Positions 32,860 to 41,371 of a stretch of 64,000 nucleotides of DNA are shown here, piece by piece (position 1 is the stretch's first letter; the number at the start of each line of letters is the position of its first letter). The stretch lies in NCBI RefSeq assembly GCF_030813495.1, contig NZ_JAUSUI010000004.1, positions 1 through 64,000 of the forward strand, read 5' to 3'. The notes below the pieces were generated by a model. It ran no database searches and was not told the DNA's origin. It was given only the letters and a program-made list of their open reading frames with translations. The stretch is from Ancylobacter polymorphus (GTDB lineage Bacteria; Pseudomonadota; Alphaproteobacteria; Rhizobiales; Xanthobacteraceae). Position numbers and translations under genes: made by a program.

Positions 32860-33915
32860 TCAGCCCCCCGCCCCGGCCTTGTCGACGAAGGCGTTGGTAT
32901 AGGTGGCATCGAGGTCGACGTTCTTGGCGTCGCGGACCTTCGGGTTGTAGATCTTCAGCGCCTCATAGGTCGTCTCCACCGCTTCCTTCGACAGCCGCCC
33001 GTCGGGCGAGAAGGCGGGGCGGACGCGGTCGAGCATCTGGGCGTAGAGCTTGCGATCGCCGCCCACCATCATGTCGGCCGGCAGCACGTCGAGGATTTCG
33101 TCATTCGAGGCGGTCTGGATGAAATGCAGCGCCTTCACCATGGCGTTGGTGAGCGCCTGCACGGTCTTCGGATTGGCCGCGATGAAGGCGTCCGTCGCCG
33201 AGAGCGAGGCGGCGGGCATCGGGCCGCCATAGACCTCTTTGGTGCCTTCGAGCGTCCGGGTGTCGACCTTCGGCTCGGCGAGGCCCTCGCTGGCCAGCAG
33301 CGTGCTGGCGGGGTCGGCCTGGACGGTGGCCTGAATCTGCCCGTTGCGGAAGGCGGCGAGCACGCTCGGGCCGGCGCCGACGCCGATGATGGACACGTCG
33401 CTCGGCTTCAGGCCGGCACGGATCATCAGCAGGTCGATCATCTTGTTGGTGCTGGAGCCGGGCGCGGTGACGCCGACATTCTTGCCGACGAGCGACTGCA
33501 CGCCCTTCCAGTCTTTCGCCAGTTCCGGCGTGACGCTGAGCACGAAGCCGGGATAGCGGCCCTGCAGCACGAAGCTCTTCAGCGGCTGGTCGAGCACCTG
33601 CAGGTTGATCATGTGCTCATAGGCCGAGGACAGCACATCGGCGCTGCCGCCGACGACGGCCTGCACCGATTTCGACCCGCCCTGGAAGTCGGCGATGGTG
33701 ACGTTGAGGCCTTCTTCCTTGAAGAAGCCCTTGAGGTCCGCGATGTTGAGCGGAAGGTAGTACAGCGCCAGCTTTCCGCCGACGGCGATGGTCACATTGG
33801 GCTTTTCCGGCTGAGACTTTTCCGGCTGAGACTTGGCCGTTTGGGCCAGCGCCGGGGTCGCAAGGCCGAAGCCGAGGGCCAGCGTGGCGGCGAGCAGGTG
33901 ACGCCTTTTCATCAT
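32860..33915 (-). CDS. ABC importer substrate-binding protein (SsuA/TauA/NMT1 type)
   Basis: 351 residues. Sec signal peptide MMKRRHLLAATLALGFGLA with cleavage near ALAQ. The mature domain shows the NMT1/SsuA-like pattern: LALYYLPLNIADLKGFFKEEGL, the FQGGSKSVQAVVGGSADV block, and a GRYPGFVLSV segment, used for sulfonates, taurine, thiamine precursors or aromatic acids. A 15-base tandem duplication encodes SQPEK twice right after the signal peptide. GGGAGG precedes the ATG. It sits between the CoA-transferase gene and the ATPase. Cargo is probably an organic acid to be activated by that transferase, but the sequence does not say which. Confidence 0.86.
   Translation of the reverse strand: MMKRRHLLAATLALGFGLATPALAQTAKSQPEKSQPEKPNVTIAVGGKLALYYLPLNIADLKGFFKEEGLNVTIADFQGGSKSVQAVVGGSADVLSSAYEHMINLQVLDQPLKSFVLQGRYPGFVLSVTPELAKDWKGVQSLVGKNVGVTAPGSSTNKMIDLLMIRAGLKPSDVSIIGVGAGPSVLAAFRNGQIQATVQADPASTLLASEGLAEPKVDTRTLEGTKEVYGGPMPAASLSATDAFIAANPKTVQALTNAMVKALHFIQTASNDEILDVLPADMMVGGDRKLYAQMLDRVRPAFSPDGRLSKEAVETTYEALKIYNPKVRDAKNVDLDATYTNAFVDKAGAGG
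33802..33831. repeat. 15-base tandem duplication inside the binding-protein gene
   Basis: Two exact copies of CTTTTCCGGCTGAGA in a row. On the coding strand they give SQPEK-SQPEK in the linker after the signal peptide. Being a multiple of three it keeps the frame and only lengthens a flexible linker. It looks like a recent slippage event. Confidence 0.75.
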
Positions 33916-33993
33916 TTCCCTCCCAGGAACCTGTTTGGCTGAATGTCGCCCCGTTGGCCGGTGCGTCTGCTTGTGGAACGCGGCGGTGCCGCC

Positions 33994-35232
33994 TCAGGCG
34001 GCTCCGTTATGAGCCGCGCGCGTGGCGTTCGGCGGCGGGCGGGTGTCGGCGCGCACGATGCCGGCGCCGATCAGCGCTTCGATCTCCTGCGCGCCATAGC
34101 CGATGCCCGCCAGCACGGCGCGCGCGTCCTCGCCCACCAGTGGCGGGTCCGAGAGCACCCGCTCGGGCAGGCCCTGCATCTGGATGGGGGTGCGCGGCAG
34201 CGCGGTGACGGTCCCGTCCGGCAGCTCGGTCTCCATCAGGCCGCCCGTCGCCGCGAGATGGGGATCGGTGAACAGGTCTTCCGGGCGGGCGATGGGCGAG
34301 AAGGGGATATGGGCGCTCTCGCACAGGGCGGTCGCCGCCGGCAGGTCGAGATTGGCGAACATCTCCACCAGCAGCGCCATCAGCCGCGGGCGCGCGGCGA
34401 TGCGCTGGTTATTGGTGGCGAGTTCGGCATCGTCCAGCAGCTCCGGCCGCCCCATGGCGCGGCAGAAGCGCTGCCAGTGATTGTCGCTGGTGATGCCGAC
34501 AAAGAGCTGCTTGCCGTCCCGGAGCTGGAACACGTCATAGACCGCCCAGGCGGATACGCGTTCCGGCATGGGCGGGATGGCGACGCCGGTGCGGGCGGCG
34601 TAGCACAGGTGCTGGCCCATGAGGAACACGGCGGTTTCGAACAGGGCGGTGCGTACTTCCTCGCCCTCGCCGGTGGCGTCGCGGCGGCGCAGGGCGAGCA
34701 GGATGCCGATCACCCCGAACAGGCCGCCGGTGATGTCGACCACCGAGGTGCCGGCCCGCAGCGGCCGGCCGGTGGGGCCGGTCATGAAGGCGAGGCCGCT
34801 CATCATCTGCACCACCTCGTCCAGCGCCAGGCGCTGGCTGTAGGGGCCGTCGAGGAAGCCCTTGAGGCTGGCATAGATGAGGCGCGGGTTGCGGGCATGC
34901 AGGGCCGCAAAGCCGAGGCCGAGGCGGTCCATCGTGCCCGGGCCGAAATTCTCGATCAGCACATCCGCGCTGTCGCACAGGCGCAGGATGATCGCGCGCC
35001 CTTCCTCCGTCTTCGCGTCGACGGCGATCGAGCGCTTGTTGCGGTTGAGATAGCCGAAATAGCCCATGCCGAAGCCGCGCAGGTCGCGGGTCGGGTCGCC
35101 CTTCGGCGCCGGCTCGACCTTGATCACCTCCGCGCCCATATCGGCGAGGATGAGCCCGCAGGACGGGCCCATGACGGTGTGGCCGAAATCCAGGACGCGA
35201 ACGCCCGACAGGGGCGCGGAAGGCAGTGGCAT
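33994..35232 (-). CDS. CaiB/BaiF family (class III) CoA-transferase
   Basis: 412 residues. Family blocks: VRVLDFGHTVMGPSCG and LADMGAEVIKVEP at the N-terminus, RNKRSIAVD near 68, the segment ADVLIENFGPGTMDRLGLG near 90, and PLRAGTSVVDITGGLFG near 162 where the catalytic aspartate of formyl-CoA transferase relatives lies. Such enzymes move CoA between carboxylic acids through an aspartyl-CoA anhydride. GAGGAG sits six bases before the ATG. It is the first gene of the long minus-strand operon and is divergent from IclR, so CoA activation of the imported acid is probably the first enzymatic step. Donor and acceptor acids are not known. Confidence 0.87.
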   Translation of the reverse strand: MPLPSAPLSGVRVLDFGHTVMGPSCGLILADMGAEVIKVEPAPKGDPTRDLRGFGMGYFGYLNRNKRSIAVDAKTEEGRAIILRLCDSADVLIENFGPGTMDRLGLGFAALHARNPRLIYASLKGFLDGPYSQRLALDEVVQMMSGLAFMTGPTGRPLRAGTSVVDITGGLFGVIGILLALRRRDATGEGEEVRTALFETAVFLMGQHLCYAARTGVAIPPMPERVSAWAVYDVFQLRDGKQLFVGITSDNHWQRFCRAMGRPELLDDAELATNNQRIAARPRLMALLVEMFANLDLPAATALCESAHIPFSPIARPEDLFTDPHLAATGGLMETELPDGTVTALPRTPIQMQGLPERVLSDPPLVGEDARAVLAGIGYGAQEIEALIGAGIVRADTRPPPNATRAAHNGAA

Positions 35233-35360
35233 GGGCGCTCCTCGCGCACCGGATCGAGCCGGTGCATTTCTCTTAAGTTCTGTCTAGCAGAACGTCATTG
35301 CATCTGTTAGAACATGTCAGGCGTGGCAAGGTCAAGCCGAAACCTGCCGGAGGAGGGCGC
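35233..35360. promoter_or_regulatory. Divergent CoA-transferase/IclR promoter region
   Basis: A 128-base gap, AT-richer than its surroundings at 35265-35325. It carries the palindrome at 35277-35293 and a further half-site TTAGAAC at 35307-35313. Promoters for both directions must lie here; I do not assign boxes. Confidence 0.55.
35277..35293. promoter_or_regulatory. Candidate IclR operator GTTCTG-TCTAG-CAGAAC
   Basis: Exact six-base arms with a five-base centre, between divergent CoA-transferase and iclR-type genes. The length and symmetry match the 15-17 base palindromes bound by IclR-family regulators, and a repeated AGAAC half lies 14 bases away. Position between regulator and target operon supports the role; binding is inferred. 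Confidence 0.6.
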
Positions 35361-36119
35361 ATGACCCGCAATAAGGTATCCCAGGAAGGTGTGTCGCCGG
35401 CCAAGGAGGCGGGCGGCGTGGAGGCCGTGGACCGGGCGCTGGCCATTCTCACCGCCTTCGCGAGCCATGACGGCCAGATGTCGCTGGCGCAGATTTCCGA
35501 ACAGACCGGGCTCTACAAGAGCACGGTGCTGCGCATCGCCGCCTCGCTGGAGCGCGGGGGCTTCCTGTCGCGGCAGGAGAACAAGCTGTACCGGCTGGGG
35601 CCGCAGCTGTTCCGGCTCGGGCTGCTGTATCAGCGCGCGTTCAAGATCGAGGACATGGTGCGCCCCATCCTGCGCCGCCTCGTCGAGGTGACCGGCGAAA
35701 GCGCGTCGTTCTTCGTGCGCCAGGGCGATGTGCGGCTCTGCCTGTTCCGCGAGGAATCCCAGCACGCCGTGCGCGATCATGTGATGGAGGGCGCGACGCT
35801 GACGCTGGACCGCGGCGCCGCCGGCCATGTGCTCGTCGGCTATGACAACCGGGCGCTGCCGGCGGAAACCTTTCGCAGCCGGCTGGCGCTTCTGCCCATC
35901 GTCAGCATTGGCGAGCGCAGCGCCGAGGTGGCGGCGGTCGCCGTGCCGGTCTATCGGCGGGGGACGGCCGGCGTCGAACTCGCCGGCGCGCTCACCGTCT
36001 CGGGCCCGCGCACCCGGCTGGAGGACAGGGAGACGCTCGCCCGCATCGGCGCGACGCTGCTGGAGCAGACGCGCCTCCTGTCGCGGCAATTGGGGGCGGA
36101 CGAGGTCTGGCGGGCCTGA
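35361..36119 (+). CDS. IclR family transcriptional regulator
   Basis: 252 residues. The winged helix-turn-helix contains MSLAQISEQTGLYKSTVLRI (about 42-61), followed by the effector domain with ESASFFVRQGDVRLCLFREE, RGAAGHVLV and a late AALTVSGPRTR-like block (here GALTVSGPR). The start at MTRNKV has GGAGGAGG seven bases upstream; the open frame extends 21 codons more into the promoter region. Divergent to the CoA-transferase operon with a palindrome between, it is very likely that operon's regulator, responding to the imported acid or its CoA ester. Confidence 0.9.
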   Translation: MTRNKVSQEGVSPAKEAGGVEAVDRALAILTAFASHDGQMSLAQISEQTGLYKSTVLRIAASLERGGFLSRQENKLYRLGPQLFRLGLLYQRAFKIEDMVRPILRRLVEVTGESASFFVRQGDVRLCLFREESQHAVRDHVMEGATLTLDRGAAGHVLVGYDNRALPAETFRSRLALLPIVSIGERSAEVAAVAVPVYRRGTAGVELAGALTVSGPRTRLEDRETLARIGATLLEQTRLLSRQLGADEVWRA

Positions 36120-36140
36120 GCCGGGCCGCCCGCGCGCCGC

Positions 36141-36920
36141 TCATTCCGGCCCGAAGGCCGTGCGCAGGCTCGCCGCGATGTCCGGCACCACCTGCGCCAG
36201 CACGGTCGCGCCCTTTTCCGCCGAGGATGATTTGGCGGAGGACAGAACGCCGGTGGGCGGGATCGGGCGGGTGTCGAAGGGATACACGTCGTAAGGCGGG
36301 AACACGGCGGCGGGGTCGTCGGGAATCTTGTCGTCGCGCACCAGATCGGGCCGCAGATGCAGCATGATCGAGGTTTCCATGACGGCGGCGTGTTCGAGTT
36401 CCCAGCTGGGAAAGCCATCGGGAAACAGCACGGCCTCGGTCGCCTTGTTGATGAAGTCCCAATAGCCGAGCTTGACGATTTTCACGTCGCTGCGGCCGAG
36501 CATGGCCTGGTCGCGCAGCGCGAGGTCGGCGGCTTCGACCAGAAACCACGCATTTTCCATATGCCCGTCGAACAGCACGATCTTGCGCGCGCCGTGGCGG
36601 ACCAGCTCGTTGACGATGTTGCGCACCAGGGCGATGAACACGCTGGCGTCGAGGCTCAGCGTGCCGGGAAAGTGGTTGCCGCCGCCGGATTTCGGCTGCG
36701 ACTTGTAGCCATAGCTCACGGCCGGCGCGACCATGCCGCCGACCTCCGCCGCCACCGCCTCCGCCACGCTGACGGGGAGGATCACATCGGTCAGCAGCGG
36801 CAGATGCGGGCCGTGCTGCTCCACCGAGCCGGTGGGCAGGAAGACGATGGGGTCTTCCTTCATCCGGTCGGCGAATTCGTACCAGGTCATGTCGGCGATG
36901 CGGACAGCGTGTGTGCTCAT
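36141..36920 (-). CDS. Creatininase family amidohydrolase
   Basis: 259 residues. Metal ligands of the creatininase fold are visible: E34, H36 and D45 in SVEQHGPHLPLLTD, H120 and E122 in FDGHMEN, and H177/E182 in HAAVMETS. The family opens cyclic amides such as creatinine or acts on formamidopyrimidines in flavin and deazaflavin synthesis. I took the ATG at MSTHAV with GGAG upstream. It is the last gene of a seven-gene minus-strand unit with a deaminase, an amidohydrolase and an importer, so it probably opens or hydrolyses an amide in a nitrogen heterocycle. Creatinine itself is possible but not proven. Confidence 0.87.
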   Translation of the reverse strand: MSTHAVRIADMTWYEFADRMKEDPIVFLPTGSVEQHGPHLPLLTDVILPVSVAEAVAAEVGGMVAPAVSYGYKSQPKSGGGNHFPGTLSLDASVFIALVRNIVNELVRHGARKIVLFDGHMENAWFLVEAADLALRDQAMLGRSDVKIVKLGYWDFINKATEAVLFPDGFPSWELEHAAVMETSIMLHLRPDLVRDDKIPDDPAAVFPPYDVYPFDTRPIPPTGVLSSAKSSSAEKGATVLAQVVPDIAASLRTAFGPE

Positions 36921-36940
36921 GGCGGGGGCTCCGTCGGGGG

Positions 36941-38458
36941 TCAGGCGGGCCACATGTCGCTGGTGCCGACCAGGCGGTGAATGCCGAGATCGACCTGGTT
37001 GCAGCGGCGGTGGATGGCGTCAAAAGCCGGGGCGAAGGCGCGGTTCGCCGCCTCGACGCCGGAATGATAATCGTTGAACGCCGGCATCAGCGACCGCAGC
37101 TCGGCCAGCAGCGCCTTTTCGTCGATCTTTGTCAGCCGGCCGTTGTCGACCACGATTTCGCCATTCACCATCACCTTCTCGATGGAGGAACCGTTCTCGC
37201 TGTAGACGAGGTGGTTGAGGATGTCGTGGCGCGGGGTGAAGCACACCGTGTCGAGATTGATGACCAGCAGGTCCGCCTTCTTGCCCGCTTCCAGCGAGCC
37301 GGTCTCATGGCCGATCAGCGCGCTCCTGGCGCCGGCGAGGGTGCAGGCGTGCAGCACCTCGGCGGAACTGAGCCACTGGCTGTAGTCAGGCGTCGTCACC
37401 TTGTGGATCAGGCCGCAGGCATGCATCACGTCGAACATGCGCGGCGTGTCGTTGGTGGAAATGCCGTCCGAGCCGAGCGCGACATTGACCCCGGCGCTGA
37501 GCAGCTGCCGCACCGGGGCGACGCCGGCGCCGAGCTTCTGGTTGGAGATGGTGTTGTGCACCACCGAGACGCCGGCCTCGCCCATCAGCGCGATGTCGTC
37601 GGGGCTCACCCAGATCGAGTGGGCGATGGTGGTGCCGGGATGCATCAGGCCGAGATCGGCCATGTAGCGCATCAATGACTTGCCATACATCGCCGGGCCG
37701 GTGACGCCCTGCACCTTGGTCTCGACGATATGGGTATGAAACGGCACCTGCCATTCGAGCGCCAGCGCGTTCACCGCCTGCATCAGCTCCGGCGTGCAGC
37801 GCTGCGGGGCGGAGGGGGCGAGCATGAAGCGGATGCGCCCCGAACGGCCATGGAACTGCGCATAGGCCTCTTTGGCGAAAGCGAGATATTCCTCCGTGGT
37901 CGGCGGGGTGAGCTTGGCGACTTCCGCCTGAAGCTCGGCCGAGACATGCTCGCGCGAGAACGGGATGGAATCGAGAAAGTCGCGGTCCATCACATGGCCG
38001 GAGACGGTGGCGCGGATGCCGGCATCGTCATAGGCCGATACCGCCGCGCCGAGCTGGGCCAACGACTGGCGCGGGGCTTCGAAGATGTCGTCGGTCAGGC
38101 AGGTGACGCCGGTTTTCAGCGACTCGATGGCCACCACCATGCTGCGCAGATAGATCATGCGCTCGCTCAGCGCCTTGGCGCCGAGGATGGGGTAGGCGTA
38201 GAGCATCCACAGTTCGAGCGGCAGGTTGTCGTAGCGGCTCTTGAACAGCGCCTCGCCGGAATGCAGATGCGCGTTGATGAGGCCCGGCATCACCAGCTTG
38301 CCGCTGCCGTCGATGACCGTGGCGCCTTCCGGCAGCGGCAGGTCCGCGCCGATGGCCTTGATGCGGTCGCCCTCGACATGGACATCGCCGAGGAAAGGGG
38401 TGCTGCCGTTCGGGCCGCCCATGGCGAGTACGGTGGCGCCGCGGATGACGATGGACAT
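36941..38458 (-). CDS. Amidohydrolase of the TRZ/ATZ/SsnA type
   Basis: 505 residues. The TIM-barrel metal site is complete: H64/H66 in NAHLHSG, H241/H243 in FHTHIVET, H280 in TIAHSIW and D331 in ALGSDGIS. Composite beta-sandwich ends with AGKKADLLVINLD are typical. The group removes amino or chloro groups from ring compounds (s-triazines, guanine, 8-oxoguanine, pterins, methylhydantoin-like amidines). It lies between the importer ATPase gene and the creatininase gene. With the CDA-fold deaminase in the same unit, two different deaminations or a deamination and a ring opening are likely. Exact substrate unknown. Confidence 0.87.
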   Translation of the reverse strand: MSIVIRGATVLAMGGPNGSTPFLGDVHVEGDRIKAIGADLPLPEGATVIDGSGKLVMPGLINAHLHSGEALFKSRYDNLPLELWMLYAYPILGAKALSERMIYLRSMVVAIESLKTGVTCLTDDIFEAPRQSLAQLGAAVSAYDDAGIRATVSGHVMDRDFLDSIPFSREHVSAELQAEVAKLTPPTTEEYLAFAKEAYAQFHGRSGRIRFMLAPSAPQRCTPELMQAVNALALEWQVPFHTHIVETKVQGVTGPAMYGKSLMRYMADLGLMHPGTTIAHSIWVSPDDIALMGEAGVSVVHNTISNQKLGAGVAPVRQLLSAGVNVALGSDGISTNDTPRMFDVMHACGLIHKVTTPDYSQWLSSAEVLHACTLAGARSALIGHETGSLEAGKKADLLVINLDTVCFTPRHDILNHLVYSENGSSIEKVMVNGEIVVDNGRLTKIDEKALLAELRSLMPAFNDYHSGVEAANRAFAPAFDAIHRRCNQVDLGIHRLVGTSDMWPA

Positions 38459-38494
38459 TGGCGAAGCTCCAGAGGTTCGCGCGGAAAGGGGGTG

Positions 38495-39589
38495 TCAGCC
38501 CGGCAGGAAGAAGCCCTGGCTGGGGGACCAGCGGGCGACGACCGGCTGGCCGACGGCGAGCGGCGTGTTCTCGATCTCGTGCAGCGAGCGCTGGGCGCGC
38601 AATTCGCCGCCGCCTTCGGTCTCCAGGAAGACGGTGACGGTGGTGCCGACGAATTCCACGGTGACGACGCGCGCCGTCACCTCATTGCCTGTGCCGGTGC
38701 CCGCGCTCGCCAGTTCGATGCGGTCGGCCGGCACCACCAGCGTGGCGGTCGTGCCGGAGGCGGGGCCGCCCTCACTGGGGGCGGGGGCGTGGACCGTGCC
38801 CACCGGGCTTTCGAGCGCGATGGCGCCGTTCGCCTCAACCCGCGCCGTGCCGGTGAAAAGGTTGTTGCCGCCGACGAATTCGGCGACGAAGCGGTTGGCG
38901 GCGCGGCGGTGGATCTCGCGCGGTGCGCCGATCTGCTGGATGCGCCCCTCATTCATGATCACCACCCGGTCGGCCATGGCGAAGGCCTCGGAATGGCTGT
39001 GGGTGACACAGATGAAGGTGATGCCGAGTTCGCGGTGCAGCCGCACCAGCTCCGACTGCATGCGCACCCGCAGATGCGGGTCGAGGGCGGAGAGCGGCTC
39101 GTCGAGCAGCAGCATTTCGGGTTCGAGGGCGAGGGCGCGGGCGAGGGCCACGCGCTGGCGCTGGCCGCCGGAAAGCTGGTCGATGCCGCGCTCGGCAAAG
39201 CCGGCGATGCCGAGCCGTTCCATCCACTCCTCCGCCTTCTTGCGGCGCTCGGGCGCCGGCAGGCGGCGCTGCTTGAGGCCGAATTCGACGTTCTTGCGCA
39301 CGGAGAGGAAGGGGAACAGCGCGTAGCTCTGCCACACCAGCGGCGCGTCGCGCTCCCAGGGCGCGTCCTCGTTGAGGCGCCGGCCCCACAGGCGGATTTC
39401 GCCCGAGCTCGGCTGGTCCAGCCCGGCGATCATGCGCAGCGTGGTGGTCTTGCCGCAGCCGGAAGGGCCCATCAGCGCGATGAACTCGCCCTTGTCGATG
39501 GTGAAGGAGACATCGGCGACGGCGGCCTGGCCGCCATAATGCTTGGCGACGCGGTCGAGTTCGATCATGGGGGTGGCCATGCGCGTCAT
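38495..39589 (-). CDS. Polyamine-type ABC importer, ATP-binding protein (second system)
   Basis: 364 residues. Walker A GPSGCGKTT, signature LSGGQRQRVALARA, Walker B LLLDEPLSALD and a C-terminal TOBE domain (after about 240, with ADRIELA) make a PotA-like ATPase. Start: ATG overlapping the stop of permease 2 by four bases (ATGA); an alternative in-frame ATG lies three codons on. The large upstream open frame is a shadow of the permease. It powers uptake for the deaminase/creatininase locus. Confidence 0.87.
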   Translation of the reverse strand: MTRMATPMIELDRVAKHYGGQAAVADVSFTIDKGEFIALMGPSGCGKTTTLRMIAGLDQPSSGEIRLWGRRLNEDAPWERDAPLVWQSYALFPFLSVRKNVEFGLKQRRLPAPERRKKAEEWMERLGIAGFAERGIDQLSGGQRQRVALARALALEPEMLLLDEPLSALDPHLRVRMQSELVRLHRELGITFICVTHSHSEAFAMADRVVIMNEGRIQQIGAPREIHRRAANRFVAEFVGGNNLFTGTARVEANGAIALESPVGTVHAPAPSEGGPASGTTATLVVPADRIELASAGTGTGNEVTARVVTVEFVGTTVTVFLETEGGGELRAQRSLHEIENTPLAVGQPVVARWSPSQGFFLPG

Positions 39590-40392
39590 CCTTTCCTGCG
39601 GGCCGCGCGGCCGGAGAGGCGGCCGAGCAGCAATTGGGCGAGCACGATGAGGGTGATGCTGACGCCGAAGACGATGGCGCCGATGGCGTTGATGCGCGGG
39701 CTGACCTGCCCCTGCAGCATGGCGAGCACGCGCACCGGCAGCGTCTCGTTCACCCCCGAGACGAACCAGGCGATCATGAACTCGTCGAAGGAGACGGCGG
39801 CGGTCAGGAACAGCGCCGCGAGGATCGCCGGCAGGCAGAACGGCACGATGACGCCGAACATGGTCGCCCAGGGCGAGGCGCCGAGATTCCACGCGGCGCG
39901 CTCGATGTCGGGGTCGAGATCGGCAAGACGCATCCGCACCAGCGCCATGGCGAAGGGCGTGCTGAGCACGACATGGCCGACGATGATGCCCTGGAGCGTC
40001 CCCGACAGGCCGACCCGCCCCTCGAAGGTGAGCAGCGCCACGCCGAGAATGACCACCGGCACGGTCGGCGGCAGGGCGGCGAGGGCGAGATAGACCGACT
40101 TGCCGAGGAAGCGGTAGCGGTAATCGACATAGGCGGCGGAGAAGCCGAGGAAGGTGGCGATGATGCAGGTGGCGCCGGCGACCACGAGGCTGTTCGTCAG
40201 CCCGCGCTGGATCGTCGCGTCGGCGAAGATCGCCTCGTACCATTGCAGGCTGAACCCGCCCCAGGGCAGGCTGGGGAAGCGGTCGGCGTTGAACGAGAAC
40301 ACGATGGTCGAGACGATGGGCGCGAAGATGAACGCGAACACCAGCGCCGTATAGGCGAGGAGAAGAAGGCGGCGAAGCGCGGCCATGCTCAT
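39586..40392 (-). CDS. Polyamine-type ABC importer, permease 2 (second system)
   Basis: 268 residues with six helices in PotC style: LLLLAYTALVFAFIFAPIVST at the start, then LALAALPPTVPVVILGVALL, and the EAA loop IERAAWNLGASPWATMFGVI. It is translationally coupled at both ends by ATGA overlaps, with permease 1 before and the ATPase after. It forms half of the channel. Nothing unusual in the protein. Confidence 0.87.
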   Translation of the reverse strand: MSMAALRRLLLLAYTALVFAFIFAPIVSTIVFSFNADRFPSLPWGGFSLQWYEAIFADATIQRGLTNSLVVAGATCIIATFLGFSAAYVDYRYRFLGKSVYLALAALPPTVPVVILGVALLTFEGRVGLSGTLQGIIVGHVVLSTPFAMALVRMRLADLDPDIERAAWNLGASPWATMFGVIVPFCLPAILAALFLTAAVSFDEFMIAWFVSGVNETLPVRVLAMLQGQVSPRINAIGAIVFGVSITLIVLAQLLLGRLSGRAARRKG

Positions 40393-41300
40393 GCCCTGCC
40401 TTTCCGCCGGCCATAGGCGAGGCCGATCATGACCAGCATCACCACCATCAGCGTCACGATCATCATCACCGCGACCACAGAGGCGCGCGGCCAGTTGTTG
40501 CCGGATTTCACCTGATCGGCGATGAGGATGCTGAGCGTGGGCGGCTTGGAGCCGCCGAGATAGGTCGGCGCCACATAATCGCCGAAGGCCAGCACGAAGG
40601 CGAAGGTGCCGGCGACGATGAGACCGATGCGGGCCGACGGGATGATGACCGTCGCGATGGTGCGAAAGCGGCCGCAGCCGAGATTATGCGCCGCCTCGAT
40701 GAGGGTGCGCGGCACATTGGCGAGGGCGAAGGTCTGCAGCAGCACGACGAGCGGCAAAGTGAGCACGAGATAGCCCACCACCGTGCCGGTCGGCGTGTTC
40801 AGCACGTGCAGCGGGCCGAGGCCGAGCGGCGCGAGGGCGGAATTGATGATGCCCTGCGGGCTGAAGAAGATCTGGGTGGAATAGATGCGCACGGGGTAGC
40901 TGGTGAAGAACGGCACCACCAGCATGAAGATCATGAAGCGTCGCGCCGCCGGGCTCACCTTGTAGGCGAGCGTATAGGCCGCCGGAAACGCCGCCACGCT
41001 GGCAATCAACGCGGTGAACACCGAGAGCCAGAAGGTGTAGACATAGGCGTTGCGGAAGAAGCTGGCGTTGAGGATGAACACCCAGTTGGCCAGCGTCGAA
41101 TCCGGCGTCAGGCGGAAATTCTTCACCGACCAGAAGGTCATGGCGACGAGGAAGCCGAGCGGCACGAGGAAGAACGCGGCCTGCCACAGCGCCGGCGGCG
41201 CGCCCCAGAACAGGGCGAAGCGCGCGCCGGTGGCACGGCGCGACGGGACCGTCGCAGGCGGGGCCGTTGAGGATGCAGGGGCGGGTGCTGTTTCGCTCAT
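40389..41300 (-). CDS. Polyamine-type ABC importer, permease 1 (second system)
   Basis: 303 residues. An N-terminal extension of about 28 residues rich in alanine, proline and threonine precedes the first helix (WQAAFFLVPLGFLVAMTFW). The PotB-type block FFTSYPVRIYSTQIFF and the EAA loop LIEAAHNLGCGRFRTIATVI follow. I set the start at MSETAP, since the upstream open frame is a shadow of the binding-protein gene. The stop overlaps permease 2 (ATGA). Together they form the membrane part of the importer of this locus. Confidence 0.86.
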   Translation of the reverse strand: MSETAPAPASSTAPPATVPSRRATGARFALFWGAPPALWQAAFFLVPLGFLVAMTFWSVKNFRLTPDSTLANWVFILNASFFRNAYVYTFWLSVFTALIASVAAFPAAYTLAYKVSPAARRFMIFMLVVPFFTSYPVRIYSTQIFFSPQGIINSALAPLGLGPLHVLNTPTGTVVGYLVLTLPLVVLLQTFALANVPRTLIEAAHNLGCGRFRTIATVIIPSARIGLIVAGTFAFVLAFGDYVAPTYLGGSKPPTLSILIADQVKSGNNWPRASVVAVMMIVTLMVVMLVMIGLAYGRRKGRA

Positions 41301-41371
41301 GAAGCCTTCGGGGCTCGTGCCGGGCAAAGCAAGGCCGGCAGGCGGCGCGCGGCCGCCCGCCGGGGCGCGCG

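Noticed and set aside
33802-33831. Start of a CRISPR-like repeat
   Set aside because: Only two adjacent copies without spacers, inside a coding sequence and in frame.
37730-40093. 787-codon plus-strand open frame opposite amidohydrolase and importer genes
   Set aside because: Crosses several well-supported minus-strand genes and lacks any recognisable motif.
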